Positions 17,214 through 26,298 of a DNA stretch of 64,000 nt are shown one piece after another. Under the pieces are notes generated by a model. The model was not told the origin of the DNA, did no database searches, and saw only the letters and a list, made by a program, of their open reading frames with translations. This DNA is from JAJPKK01 sp963807015 (lineage in GTDB: Bacteria; Pseudomonadota; Alphaproteobacteria; Rhizobiales; Xanthobacteraceae), in NCBI GenBank assembly GCA_963807015.1, contig CAWEAS010000008.1, positions 434,001 to 498,000 on the forward strand, written 5' to 3'. The first letter of the stretch is position 1, and each line of letters begins with the position of its first letter. Both the position numbers and the translations under genes were made by a program.

Positions 17214-18089
17214 CTACTTGCGGTTTACCAGGAACACGCCGCCGACGCAGAGGCCCATGCCGATGAGGGACGCAAGCGTGAGGCGCTCATCGAAGAAAAA
17301 CCAGCCCATGACTGCCGTCACGGGCGGCATCAGGTAAAGCAAACTCGTGAGCTTCGTCGTCGCGATGCGGCGGATCAGGAAATAGAACAACCAGATCGCG
17401 GCAAACGACATCACGAAGACGAGCCAGGCGAGCGCGAAGATGAACTCCGCGGTCCAATCCACGGCCCGCGTTTCGAACGCGAACGCGCACAGCGCGAACG
17501 CCGAGCCCGCGGCGATGTATTGGATGAGCAGTTGCGTCCGCCAATCGAGGCCGGCCCCGTGGCGTTTCTGATAGATCGTCCCAACGGTGATGCCGAGGAG
17601 CGCAACCGTAATCGCGGGCCACGCCGGCCAGGCGGTGCCGCCGCTCGCGATCTTGCCGCTGACCACGAGGTAGACGCCGACGAGCCCGAGCGCGAGGCCC
17701 GCCCACTGCAGTGGCGCGACGCGTTCGCCGAGGACGCGGTTCGCAACCGTCGAGGTCAGCACCGGCTGCAGGCTGACGATGAGCGCGACGAGCCCGGTCG
17801 CAAGTCCGTTCGCGATCGCGATGAAGACGCCGGCGAGATAGCAGCCGTGCACCAGGAGACCAGTGATCACGTTGTGCATGATCACGGGGCGCGACGGCCA
17901 AACCGGACGCAAGAACACCACCAGGATGGCCAGCAGCGCGACCGCAATCGCCATGCGGATCGAGAGAAACGTGAACGGCTCGGTGTGGGGCAGCCCGAAC
18001 TTCGCACCGATGAAGCCGGAGCTCCACAGCACGATGAAGAGTCCGGGCGCGACGCGGCCGGTCAGCCGTTCAAGCGAGCTTTCCGGCAT
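17214..18089 (-). CDS. DMT-superfamily transporter (EamA domain)
   Basis: About 291 residues from ATG 18089 (MPESSLERLTGRVAPGLFIV); an upstream in-frame ATG at 18149 has no support. Ten hydrophobic helices in two EamA halves, with LWSSGFIGAKFGL near the start, GLVALIVSLQPVLTSTVANR and GERVAPLQWAGLALGLVGVYL at the half boundary, and YLMPPVTAVMGWFFFDERLT in the second half. These carriers export amino acids, amines or other metabolites; the substrate is unknown. The stop lies three bases beyond the family A repeat. Confidence 0.88.
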   Translation of the reverse strand: MPESSLERLTGRVAPGLFIVLWSSGFIGAKFGLPHTEPFTFLSIRMAIAVALLAILVVFLRPVWPSRPVIMHNVITGLLVHGCYLAGVFIAIANGLATGLVALIVSLQPVLTSTVANRVLGERVAPLQWAGLALGLVGVYLVVSGKIASGGTAWPAWPAITVALLGITVGTIYQKRHGAGLDWRTQLLIQYIAAGSAFALCAFAFETRAVDWTAEFIFALAWLVFVMSFAAIWLFYFLIRRIATTKLTSLLYLMPPVTAVMGWFFFDERLTLASLIGMGLCVGGVFLVNRK

Positions 18090-18193
18090 GAGGAACCTGA
18101 TTTCGCTGATGGGATGAGGAAGCTGGGCGGACGTTTCTACAGCGCCCACGCATTAAATCAATGCACCGCAGCGGGCGCGAGATTCAGATTGCC

Positions 18194-18319
18194 GTAGGGT
18201 GGGCAAAGGCGGCCGAGGTTTCACAATCTTGGCAACGTCGATCGTTCCGCCGTGCCCACGTGCGACGTGGCCACGAGCGGCGCCGCCGCCGTGGGCACGC
18301 TTCGCTTTGCCCACCCTAC
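18194..18319. repeat. Family B palindromic repeat (copy 2)
   Basis: GTAGGGTGGGCAAAGGCG (18194-18211) with the inverted arm CGCTTTGCCCACCCTAC (18303-18319) and an inner GTGCCCACG / CGTGGGCAC pair. It lies between the convergent-free ends of the EamA gene start and the aldo/keto reductase end. Confidence 0.9.
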
Positions 18320-18359
18320 GGCTGCACGCCCGGCCATGACCCGTGGCGATCAATCAAGC

Positions 18360-19184
18360 TCAATCCCAGTTCGGGGAGCCGGACGAGTTGACGATGCGGC
18401 CGCTGGGCTTGGCGAGCTTGCGGATCTCGTCCATCTCGGCGTCGTTGAGCTCGAAATCGAAGATCGCCATGTTCTCTTCGAGCCGCTCGCGCTTGGACGT
18501 GCGTGGGATCACGATCGCGCCCTGCTGGACGAGAAAGCGCAGCGCGACCTGCCCGGCGGTCTTGCGGTAGTGCATGCCGACGAGCGCCAGCGTCTTGTCT
18601 TCCGTCGCCCGGCCGCGCGCGATCGGGCTATACGCCGTAACCGCGAGCCCATGGCGGCGGCAGGCTTCGACCACTTTGGACTGGTCGAGATAGGGGTGCC
18701 ATTCGATCTGGTTGACGACGAGCGGCGCGGTCGCGAGCTTGACCGCCTGCTCGATCAGCGGAACGGTGAAATTCGAAATTCCGATGTGGCGGGTGAAGCC
18801 GGCTTCCCTGGCGTGGCACAGCGCGCCCATCGTCTCGGCGAGCGGCACGCGCGGATTGGGCCAGTGGATCAGCAACAGGTCCACCTCCGGCAGGCGCAGG
18901 CGCGCGAGGCATTCTTTGGTCGCGCGATCGAATTCGCGCGGCGTCAGATGATCCTGCCAGATCTTGGTGGTGACGAAGACCTCGTTCCGCGGCACGCCCG
19001 AAGCCCGCAAAGCTTCGCCGACCTCGCGCTCGTTGTTGTACATCTCGGCGGTGTCGATGTGGCGATAGCCGAGCCGCAGCGCCTGCTCGACGACGCGGGC
19101 GCAGGTGCGCCCGCGCAAGTCCCAAGTACCGAGCCCGATCGCCGGGATGCGCGCGCCATTCGCCTCGACGACGGGTGCGGTCAC
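18360..19184 (-). CDS. Aldo/keto reductase
   Basis: 274 residues, a NADPH-dependent TIM-barrel reductase close to 2,5-diketo-D-gluconate reductase types. Catalytic tetrad: Asp in HIDTAEMY, Tyr in the same motif, Lys in VTTKIW and His in LLLIHWPNP. Family marks IGISNF, VVNQIEWHPYL and the NADPH-binding IPRTSKRERLEEN are present. It probably reduces small aldehydes or ketones; the physiological substrate is unknown. The gene upstream on the same strand is 19 bases away, so the two may be cotranscribed. Confidence 0.93.
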   Translation of the reverse strand: MTAPVVEANGARIPAIGLGTWDLRGRTCARVVEQALRLGYRHIDTAEMYNNEREVGEALRASGVPRNEVFVTTKIWQDHLTPREFDRATKECLARLRLPEVDLLLIHWPNPRVPLAETMGALCHAREAGFTRHIGISNFTVPLIEQAVKLATAPLVVNQIEWHPYLDQSKVVEACRRHGLAVTAYSPIARGRATEDKTLALVGMHYRKTAGQVALRFLVQQGAIVIPRTSKRERLEENMAIFDFELNDAEMDEIRKLAKPSGRIVNSSGSPNWD

Positions 19185-19203
19185 GGCGCTCCTCTCATTG
19201 CTC

Positions 19204-20055
19204 TCACTGCTTGGGCTTGAAGTACTTTTGCAGATACTTCGGATCGGGCGGCGGCTGGTTCTTCTGGATCGGCATCAGGTAGCCCTCGCTGTCGGCGAGA
19301 TAAAGCTCGCCGCCGATCGCGACCCAGCGGTTGTCCTCGGTGCAGGGATATTCCTCGTACACCGGATTGTGCTCGCGGCGATAGAACCGCGACACCGACC
19401 ACGGCTGCGTCAGCGCGTGGTCGAAGGTCGTGATCTCGTTGCGCAGGATGTCGGGGTCCTTCTTGTCGAGATAGAGCCGCTCCTTGACCACCGTCTCGTT
19501 GTCGGCGTGGAGCGGAATGCCGGTCGAATCGAACAGGCGCGGACCACGCAGGTCGCGGGTCTCGACCTCGAGCGTGTCGTAGACGCCATCGCCGTCGGTA
19601 TCGAGCCAGGTGCCGATCGAATAGCCGACGAACTGCGAATCCGGCTCCTTCGGCCATTGGCGCCCGTCGGTGAAGATGCGCCGGATCGGGCTCATGGACT
19701 CAAACAGCATGTAGGTGACATTCGGCTTGATGACGATTTCCATCGGCTCATAGAGAATCATCAGCCGCGGCATGCCGACGGGCCCGCAGGTGCCCTTGAT
19801 GTCGAAGACGACGCCGGCCTTGCCCTTGGCGAGATTGGACTCGAATATTTTCTGATATTCCGGCGTCAGCGGCGGCTGCTGGGCGAGCCCGCCGGGCTTG
19901 GTCGGATCCCACACCCCGACCGGGCTGCCGCGCTTCCACAATCCCTCCCAGTTCGGGAATTTCTTGGCCTCGTCGGCGCGCGCACTCGCGATCGCAACGC
20001 AAAGGATCGCAGCCAGCGCAGCCACACCAAGCGAGCATCGATGTGAGATGAACAT
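19204..20055 (-). CDS. Secreted protein with EF-hand-like loop, unknown family
   Basis: 283 residues. A signal peptide (SLGVAALAAILCVAIASARA) precedes FPNWEGLWKRGSP. Core blocks are PPLTPEYQKIFE, CGPVGMPRLM, RRIFTDGRQWP, GYSIGTWLDTDGDGVYDTLE, VETRDLRGPRLFD and ALTQPWSVSRFYRR. DTDGDGVYDTLE has the 1-3-5-12 acidic pattern of a calcium-binding EF-hand loop. The paralogue at 46525-47376 shares all of these blocks. I do not recognise a named function; such genes often lie near oxidoreductases. Exported and probably periplasmic. Confidence 0.8.
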   Translation of the reverse strand: MFISHRCSLGVAALAAILCVAIASARADEAKKFPNWEGLWKRGSPVGVWDPTKPGGLAQQPPLTPEYQKIFESNLAKGKAGVVFDIKGTCGPVGMPRLMILYEPMEIVIKPNVTYMLFESMSPIRRIFTDGRQWPKEPDSQFVGYSIGTWLDTDGDGVYDTLEVETRDLRGPRLFDSTGIPLHADNETVVKERLYLDKKDPDILRNEITTFDHALTQPWSVSRFYRREHNPVYEEYPCTEDNRWVAIGGELYLADSEGYLMPIQKNQPPPDPKYLQKYFKPKQ

Positions 20056-20171
20056 TTTATTCGTGACCTCCCGAAGGCTGCCGCGCCATTCGCGCGCGGC
20101 GGCTCACGACAAGTCTAGGCCAATTCGAAAGGCGCTGCAGGCGAAAATTGGTCGGCGGGAGACGCGCGACG

Positions 20172-21626
20172 TTAACGCCGCCGGGCCATGGCGCGGCCGC
20201 CGATCGGCTCCAGATTGGTCTCTTCGAGCAGACCCAACGCCGCCAGCAGATTGATCTCCGCCTGATTGTAGCGGACGACGGATGACGCATAGTTCAAGCG
20301 GGCCTGGTCGGCGGCATCCTGGGCCGTCAACACGTCGAGTGTCAGGCCGGTGCCGGCCTCCAGATTCTTCTGCGTCAGCCGCAAAGCTTCTTCAGCCGCG
20401 CTCACGCCCTGCTGCGCAAACGGAATTGTCCTTTTGTTGGTCAGGGCCGTCTGCTGCGAGGCGACGACCGAGGATTGCACCTGGTCGAGATGGCGTTCGA
20501 CCTCGAGACCGGCAATGTTGCTATTGGCCTTCGCGGTCTTGATCCGACCAAAGGTGGCGAGGCTCCAGTTGAAGCCTGCATTGACCTGATAGAGCTGCTT
20601 TCGGTACTCGGTGTCAAACAAGAGATGCGCGGGGGCCTTTGGCGCGATGTTTTCCGTGGCGGCGACCTGCGGTCCCAATCCGCCCCAGATGGTCGAGCCG
20701 GTGTCGGCGTCCGAGGCTGCAAACAAGCTGCGAATCGCCTGAAGGTCGGGCCGACAATGCAGGGCAATGTCGAGCAGGCTGTCGATCGTCAGGTCTTCGC
20801 GAACGAGCGTCGTCGCGTACATGTTGCCCGCTCTTGGCACCAGCATCACCGTCGGATCGAGGTGCAGCGTCATCGTCAGCGCGACCGACGCATTATAAAA
20901 AGCGTTCAGCGCCAGCAGAAAAGTCTGTTGCCGCGCCGCAAGCGCCGCCTGGGCGCGCTGAACGTCCACCGTGAGGCCGGTGCCGGTCATGAAATGCAAG
21001 CGGTCGATCCGAAGCAGTTCTTCGGCATCCTTGATCGCCTGCCTCGCGGCCGCGACCTGGGCTTGGGTCAGCACAAGGTCGTAATATTGCACTGCCGCCG
21101 TCCGCGCCGTCTCCATGACGACGGCCTCGTCCTGCTGCTCCGAAGCATCAAGCCGCCGTTTCGAGGCAATGACGTCGTAAGCCACTTGCCCCGGATTGAT
21201 GATCCACTGGATCGCGACGGCATAGGGAATGACGTGCTTGAAAGTCTCGGCCACGAAACCCGCGGGTGTCGAGACGGCGCCTGAAAGGCCTATCGCCGCG
21301 ATATTCGGCGAAATCGACGGAAAGATCCGTCCGACATTCGCCTCCAATTCCCCGCGCGACGCGGCGACACGCTGCTGCGCTTCCTGGATGTCGATGTTGC
21401 GCGCCATGGCGAGACGCACGACTGCCGGCAGGTCCACCGCCAGCATGCGCCGCTCGTACATCGGCTGAATTTGCGACGCGTCGACTTTGAGCGAGGCCGA
21501 CGGCTGCTTTGTCGTGCTGACGGATGGATGACCCGCGTCCACGATCGCCGCTTCATTGGCGCAAGATGCCAAAAGCAAGGCAAGCAGCAGCGCGGCGCTC
21601 CCCCTGAGCGCGGTGTTCGACGCCAT
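20172..21626 (-). CDS. TolC-family outer-membrane efflux lipoprotein
   Basis: About 484 residues from ATG 21626, which has GGAGAGGGGG just upstream. A lipoprotein signal (LLLALLLASCANE, acylated Cys) precedes two TolC repeats with long alternating Ala/Gln helices (DIQEAQQRVAASRGELEAN; RTIPFAQQGVSAAEEAL, LTQKNLEAGTGLTLDVLTAQ). It should form the outer-membrane duct of the efflux system whose adaptor and RND pump lie upstream on the same strand. The 167-base gap to the adaptor gene is longer than within the pump pair. Confidence 0.92.
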   Translation of the reverse strand: MASNTALRGSAALLLALLLASCANEAAIVDAGHPSVSTTKQPSASLKVDASQIQPMYERRMLAVDLPAVVRLAMARNIDIQEAQQRVAASRGELEANVGRIFPSISPNIAAIGLSGAVSTPAGFVAETFKHVIPYAVAIQWIINPGQVAYDVIASKRRLDASEQQDEAVVMETARTAAVQYYDLVLTQAQVAAARQAIKDAEELLRIDRLHFMTGTGLTVDVQRAQAALAARQQTFLLALNAFYNASVALTMTLHLDPTVMLVPRAGNMYATTLVREDLTIDSLLDIALHCRPDLQAIRSLFAASDADTGSTIWGGLGPQVAATENIAPKAPAHLLFDTEYRKQLYQVNAGFNWSLATFGRIKTAKANSNIAGLEVERHLDQVQSSVVASQQTALTNKRTIPFAQQGVSAAEEALRLTQKNLEAGTGLTLDVLTAQDAADQARLNYASSVVRYNQAEINLLAALGLLEETNLEPIGGRAMARRR

Positions 21627-21793
21627 ATCCCCCTCTCCGTTCGACGGAGCCTTCAATGGCCGTTTGCGGCCTTAGAAATTTTTCTCATCCAAACTGCGAT
21701 GCCGGTCGATCCAAGGGCGCGTCGGCGTGACGTCGCGCGCACGATCGACGCGGTCAGACAGATGTTCGCGGAACAACGCACCGGCGCACGCGG

Positions 21794-22831
21794 TCATCGC
21801 GACACCTCGCCGGTACCGAGCGCATTGGCCTCGGCCTTGGATGGCGACGTGAGGGTGACCTGCGCATACATGCCCGGCATCAGCGCTTCGTCGGGGTTCG
21901 GCAAATCGATCTCAACCCGCATCGTGCAACTCGCCGGGTCGAGCGCACCCGCGATGCGGGTGACACTGCCGCGCAACGTCTGGCCGACCGGTCCGAACAG
22001 CCGCACTTCCGCCGGCCAGCCGGCGCGAATTGCCGCTGCATTGGCTTCCGGCACGTCAGCGAACACGCGGACAATGTCGATCTCCTGGCAGGTGAACAGC
22101 GGCGCCTGCGGGCGGGACGACGTCGCCGCCTGCACGAGATCGCCAGGATTGACCAGCCGCCGGGTGACGATGCCGTCGAACGGCGCCGTGATCTTGGTGT
22201 ATTCGAGGAGAGCCTGAAGCCGCTGCCGCTCGGCTTTGGCCGACGCAAGATTGGCTTCGGCGAGGGCAATGTCGGCGCGTCCCACCTCAAGGTTGGCGTT
22301 TGAGACGCCTTGCTTGGCGGTCTGCTCGTCAAGTTGCTGGCGGGTCACGGCCTTGCCAGCAAAAAGTTGCTCCCAGCGTTGCAGCGTGACCTGCTGCAGT
22401 TTGAGGTCCGCCTGCAATCCCTCGAACCGGCGCTTGGCGACGACGAGCGAGGCCTCCGCCTGCTGCACGGCCGCCTCGGCGCGGGCGAACTGCTGTTGCA
22501 ACTCCGGATCGTCGATGACGGCGAGCACCGTCCCCTTCTTGACGTGATCGCCGATGTCGGCGTTGACCTGCGAAATATAGCCGGAGTCCTTCGCGTAAAG
22601 TTCAGTCGCGAAAAATGCCTGCACGGTCGCCGGTGCGACGAGCCTTACCGATCCCGCCGCATTCGAATCGACCGCGGGCCGCGGCGGCTGCGCAGGGGTG
22701 CCTTCCGCAGCCTGCGACGCCGTCACCGCGCCACCGACCGACGCAAGCGCCAGCAAGCCGGCGATGGCCTTCGCCAAACTGTCGTGCCTTGCATGCCGTT
22801 CAATCGTCATCGTGAAATTCCGGAAAATCAT
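21794..22831 (-). CDS. RND efflux periplasmic adaptor (membrane fusion protein)
   Basis: 345 residues, HlyD/AcrA type. After an N-terminal signal-anchor (AIAGLLALASVGGAVTASQA) come the lipoyl halves (YISQVNADIGDHVKKGTVLAVID ... KITAPFDGIVTRRLVNPGD split by an alpha-hairpin rich in Gln/Ala), then a beta-barrel part (VRLFGPVGQTLRGSVTRIAG). It links the inner-membrane pump to TolC. The ATG at 22831 overlaps the pump stop codon (ATGA). No His/Met-rich metal-binding tail is visible. Confidence 0.93.
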   Translation of the reverse strand: MIFRNFTMTIERHARHDSLAKAIAGLLALASVGGAVTASQAAEGTPAQPPRPAVDSNAAGSVRLVAPATVQAFFATELYAKDSGYISQVNADIGDHVKKGTVLAVIDDPELQQQFARAEAAVQQAEASLVVAKRRFEGLQADLKLQQVTLQRWEQLFAGKAVTRQQLDEQTAKQGVSNANLEVGRADIALAEANLASAKAERQRLQALLEYTKITAPFDGIVTRRLVNPGDLVQAATSSRPQAPLFTCQEIDIVRVFADVPEANAAAIRAGWPAEVRLFGPVGQTLRGSVTRIAGALDPASCTMRVEIDLPNPDEALMPGMYAQVTLTSPSKAEANALGTGEVSR

Positions 22832-25800
22832 GTCGGCTGATGTTGCGGCTGCTGCCGCATGGGCGCGCCTTCGGGCGCGAGCGGTGCTTCATCGCGATCG
22901 CCAGGATGCAACGAGATGCCGCCGCGTTTCTGGCGATCCTGGAGAATGGCGAAGATCGCGGGCAGGATGATCAGCGTCGCCAAGGTCCCGCCGGCGAGAC
23001 CGCCGATCACCGCACGTCCGAGCGGGGCAGTCTGATCGCCGCCGTCGCCGAGACCGATCGCCATCGGCAGCATGCCGGCGATCATCGCGCAGCTCGTCAT
23101 GAGAATGGGCCGCAGCCGGGTCGATGCTCCCCAGACGGCGGCATCCGACGCACTCGCGCCGCCGAGCCGGTCATTCTCCGCGAACGAGACGAGCAGGATC
23201 GCGTTCGCCACCGCGACGCCGATCGCCATGATCGCTCCCATGAGCGATTGGATGTTCAGCGTGGTGCGGGTGATCCACAGGGCCAGCGTGACGCCGGCCA
23301 AGACCGCCGGGATCGTGAGCACGACCGCAAGCGACAGGCGGAAGGATTGGAAGTTCGCCGCCAGCAGGAGGAAGATCACGATAATTGCGACGAACAATCC
23401 AAGCTGAAGCCCACCGAACATCTCCTGCATCGGCACGACCTGGCCGCGTACGTTGACGTTCACGCCCGGCGGCGGGTTGCCGACCTTCGCGATCGCCTGC
23501 GAGACGCGCTTTGCGACCCGCCCGAGATCTTCGCCGCTGATGTTCGCCCCGAGCGTCAACATCCGCTGCATGTTGTAGCGGTCGTACTCGCCGAGCACCG
23601 TGCCGTTGCTCACATCAGCGACGTTGCGCAGATTGATTTGGGTGTCGTGACTGCGCCCGATGACGATGTTCTTGACCTCCTCGAGCGAATTCATGCGCGG
23701 TGTCGGCACTTGCACCTGCACCTGGTAGCCGACGCCGCTGCGCGGGTCGGGCCAGAAATTGGGCACGGTGAAGCGGCTCGATGAGGTTGCCTCCGTCAGC
23801 GAACGACCGATCTGATCGGCCGTCACGCCGAGCATTCCGGCCACCTCGCGATCGATGACGACCTTCACGGCCGGATAATCGAGTTCCTGCTCGAATGCGA
23901 GATCCCGCAGCGGCGTCACCTCGCCGAGCGCTTCCTGGATTTGCTGGGCGAATTGCCGCGATCTTGCGAAATCAGGACCGCTGACGGCCACCTCGATCGG
24001 CGTCGGTGCGCCGAAGCTCATCACCTGGCTCACGATATCGTTCGGCTCGAAGCTGAACCGCACATCCGGCAGTTCCTCCGGCAGCTTTTTGCGCAAACGC
24101 TCCCGCAGCGCGGCGACGCCGATGCCGGACTTCCGATTGAGCTGGACCTGGAGCATCGCCTCCTCAGGTCCGCTCGTCCACAGATAGATGGTGTTGATGG
24201 GATAGGCGGCGTTTTGCACGCCGACGAAGCCAAGGGTGAGCTCGACATTGTCCTTGCCGACTTCGCGCGCGATGATGTCGAGGGTCCGGTTGGCGAGCTT
24301 TTCCGTCTCCTCGATCCGCATTCCCGGCGGACCGCGCAGCCGAAGCGCAAACTGTCCGGCATCAACCTGCGGGAAAATCTCGCGGCCAAGGTCGCCGCCG
24401 ACGATTGCGATGACGGCAGCAGCGATCAGCAGATAAGCCCCGACGATCGTCCACCGCAGCGCAACGGCGCGGCGGGCGATCCGGCGGTAGCGCTCCCGAA
24501 ACCGATCGAAGCCCCCGGTTCGCGACACCTCGGTCGCGTGCCCCCGCGGCAGGACCCAGATCAGCAGGATCGGCACGAGCGTCGTCGACAGGATATACGA
24601 GGCGATCATCGCAAAGCCGACCGCGAGCGCCATCGGGATGAACAGGTTGTGCGCTGCGCCCTGCATGAAGAACGCAGAAATAAACACGGCGAGAATGCAC
24701 AACATCGCAAGGAAGTTGGGCCCCAGCGTCTCAGTGGTCCCGTTGTAGGCCGCCTGGCGCAGCCCGTCGCCGCGGGCGATGTGCGAGTGGACGTTCTCGA
24801 TCACCACCGTTCCTTCATCGACCAAAATGCCGACGGCGAGCGCGAGCCCTCCCAGCGTCATAAGATTGATGGTCTGCCCCGTCGCCCACAACGCCATGAC
24901 GGCAGCCAGGATCGCCAGCGGGATGTTCACGACGACGACGAGCGCGCTGCGCCAATCGCGCAGGAACAGCAGCACCATCAGGCCGGTGAGAATGGCGCCG
25001 AGCGCGCCTTCTTCGGTGAGGCCCATGATGGCGCGCACCACATATGGCGACTGGTCGAACTCGTAACTGACCTTCACGCCTTCCGGCAGCACCGATTGAA
25101 ATTTCGGCAGGTTCGCCTTGACCAGGTTGACGACGCTCAGGGTCGACGCATCGGAGCGCTTGGTCACCGAAATATAAACCGTGCGGTGGCCGTTCACGAT
25201 GGCGTAGCCGGTCTCGATGTCGGAGGCGTCATCGATCTTGCCGATGTCGCGGATGAAGACCGTGCGGGTGCCGTCGGAGCGGATCGGCACGTCGCCAAGG
25301 CCGCGAACATCGGAAACGACGGAGTTCACCGGCACCATCGGAATCGTGTTGCCGAAGCGCACGTTGCCCGACGGGCTGATGGCGTTGCCCTTGGTCAGGG
25401 CAGCGACCACTTCGTCGGGACTCATATTGTAGGCGCGCAGCCGGTCCGGATCGGCGCTGATGACGATCGTGCGCGGCGCGCCACCGAACGGCGGCGGCGC
25501 CGACACCCCGGGCAATGTCGCGAACAGCGGCCGCACTCGGAAAAGCGCGGCGTCCTGCATGTCCTTCAGGCTGAGCTTGCCGGTCGTGTCGGTGAAGACG
25601 AGATCGCCGACCGGCACGCTGCCGGCGTCGAACCGCATGACGAACGGCGGCACGGTGCCGACCGGCATGAAGGCCCGGGCGCGATTGACGTATGACACCG
25701 TCTCGGCCATCGCGCCGGCCATGTTGGTGCCGGGATGGAATTGCAGCTTGATGAGCGCGGCGCCTTGGATCGACTTCGATTCGACGTGCTCGATCCCGGT

Positions 25801-26022
25801 GATGTAGAGAAAATGATATTCGTAGTAATTAACAAGAAACCCTTCCATCTGGGCGGGATCCATGCCGCCGTATGGCTGAGCCACATAAAGCACCGGCACG
25901 CCAAGATCAGGGAAAATATCGCGCGGCATGCGATCGATGGCGAGGCCGCCGGTCAGCACCGCGGCAATCACCAGCACGAGGATCGTTATCGGTCGACGCA
26001 GCGCAAAGGCAACGAGGTTCAT
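22828..26022 (-). CDS. RND efflux pump, inner-membrane subunit
   Basis: About 1064 residues from ATG 26022, preceded by GGAGG. It has the full RND layout: helix 1 (RRPITILVLVIAAVLTGGLA), two large periplasmic loops, and two six-helix blocks. Proton-relay helix 4 reads GGLALAVGILVDEGTVVIEN, in which Asp is followed by Glu rather than a second Asp. Adjacent to a multicopper oxidase and a two-component pair, so metal efflux is a fair guess, but the helix-4 motif is not the classic heavy-metal one. The tail is hydrophilic, His/Gln-rich (MRQQPQHQPT). Drug or solvent export cannot be excluded. Confidence 0.93.
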   Translation of the reverse strand: MNLVAFALRRPITILVLVIAAVLTGGLAIDRMPRDIFPDLGVPVLYVAQPYGGMDPAQMEGFLVNYYEYHFLYITGIEHVESKSIQGAALIKLQFHPGTNMAGAMAETVSYVNRARAFMPVGTVPPFVMRFDAGSVPVGDLVFTDTTGKLSLKDMQDAALFRVRPLFATLPGVSAPPPFGGAPRTIVISADPDRLRAYNMSPDEVVAALTKGNAISPSGNVRFGNTIPMVPVNSVVSDVRGLGDVPIRSDGTRTVFIRDIGKIDDASDIETGYAIVNGHRTVYISVTKRSDASTLSVVNLVKANLPKFQSVLPEGVKVSYEFDQSPYVVRAIMGLTEEGALGAILTGLMVLLFLRDWRSALVVVVNIPLAILAAVMALWATGQTINLMTLGGLALAVGILVDEGTVVIENVHSHIARGDGLRQAAYNGTTETLGPNFLAMLCILAVFISAFFMQGAAHNLFIPMALAVGFAMIASYILSTTLVPILLIWVLPRGHATEVSRTGGFDRFRERYRRIARRAVALRWTIVGAYLLIAAAVIAIVGGDLGREIFPQVDAGQFALRLRGPPGMRIEETEKLANRTLDIIAREVGKDNVELTLGFVGVQNAAYPINTIYLWTSGPEEAMLQVQLNRKSGIGVAALRERLRKKLPEELPDVRFSFEPNDIVSQVMSFGAPTPIEVAVSGPDFARSRQFAQQIQEALGEVTPLRDLAFEQELDYPAVKVVIDREVAGMLGVTADQIGRSLTEATSSSRFTVPNFWPDPRSGVGYQVQVQVPTPRMNSLEEVKNIVIGRSHDTQINLRNVADVSNGTVLGEYDRYNMQRMLTLGANISGEDLGRVAKRVSQAIAKVGNPPPGVNVNVRGQVVPMQEMFGGLQLGLFVAIIVIFLLLAANFQSFRLSLAVVLTIPAVLAGVTLALWITRTTLNIQSLMGAIMAIGVAVANAILLVSFAENDRLGGASASDAAVWGASTRLRPILMTSCAMIAGMLPMAIGLGDGGDQTAPLGRAVIGGLAGGTLATLIILPAIFAILQDRQKRGGISLHPGDRDEAPLAPEGAPMRQQPQHQPT

Positions 26023-26158
26023 CGAGCGGCCTCCTCCGGCGCCGCGGGCCAATAGACGACACAAAAGACGCTCGCCGCGACGACACGAATCGGTTCGTCC
26101 GGAGCGACGTCCCAGACGCTCGGTTCCAGGATAGGCGGGATGGGAGCACCGCTAAAAG

Positions 26159-26235
26159 TGAAGATTTGTGAAGTTAAGGCGCATTGATGGCCTTGAGACA
26201 GCCGCGTTGCACGGGCGCAACCATCGCCTTGCTCA
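26159..26235. promoter_or_regulatory. Shared upstream element, copy A (RND operon side)
   Basis: GAAGATTTGTGAAGTT followed about 35 bases later by TTGCACGGGCGCAAC, the latter containing a TTGC/GCAA inverted pair. The same two blocks at the same spacing occur at 28102-28180, before the response-regulator gene. It lies 140-210 bases upstream of the RND pump start and beyond the end of the oxidase gene, so it is most likely a target of the nearby OmpR-type regulator. Confidence 0.55.
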
Positions 26236-26298
26236 GAAGCATGGACACCGACATCAGCAAACTCCGCGCCAGCTTGCCGCGCATACCGCCTCCACCGC

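Noticed and set aside
23941..25695. A 584-codon forward frame across the RND pump gene
   Set aside because: It is antisense to a clear RND pump and rich in Arg, His and Asp; no domain is visible.
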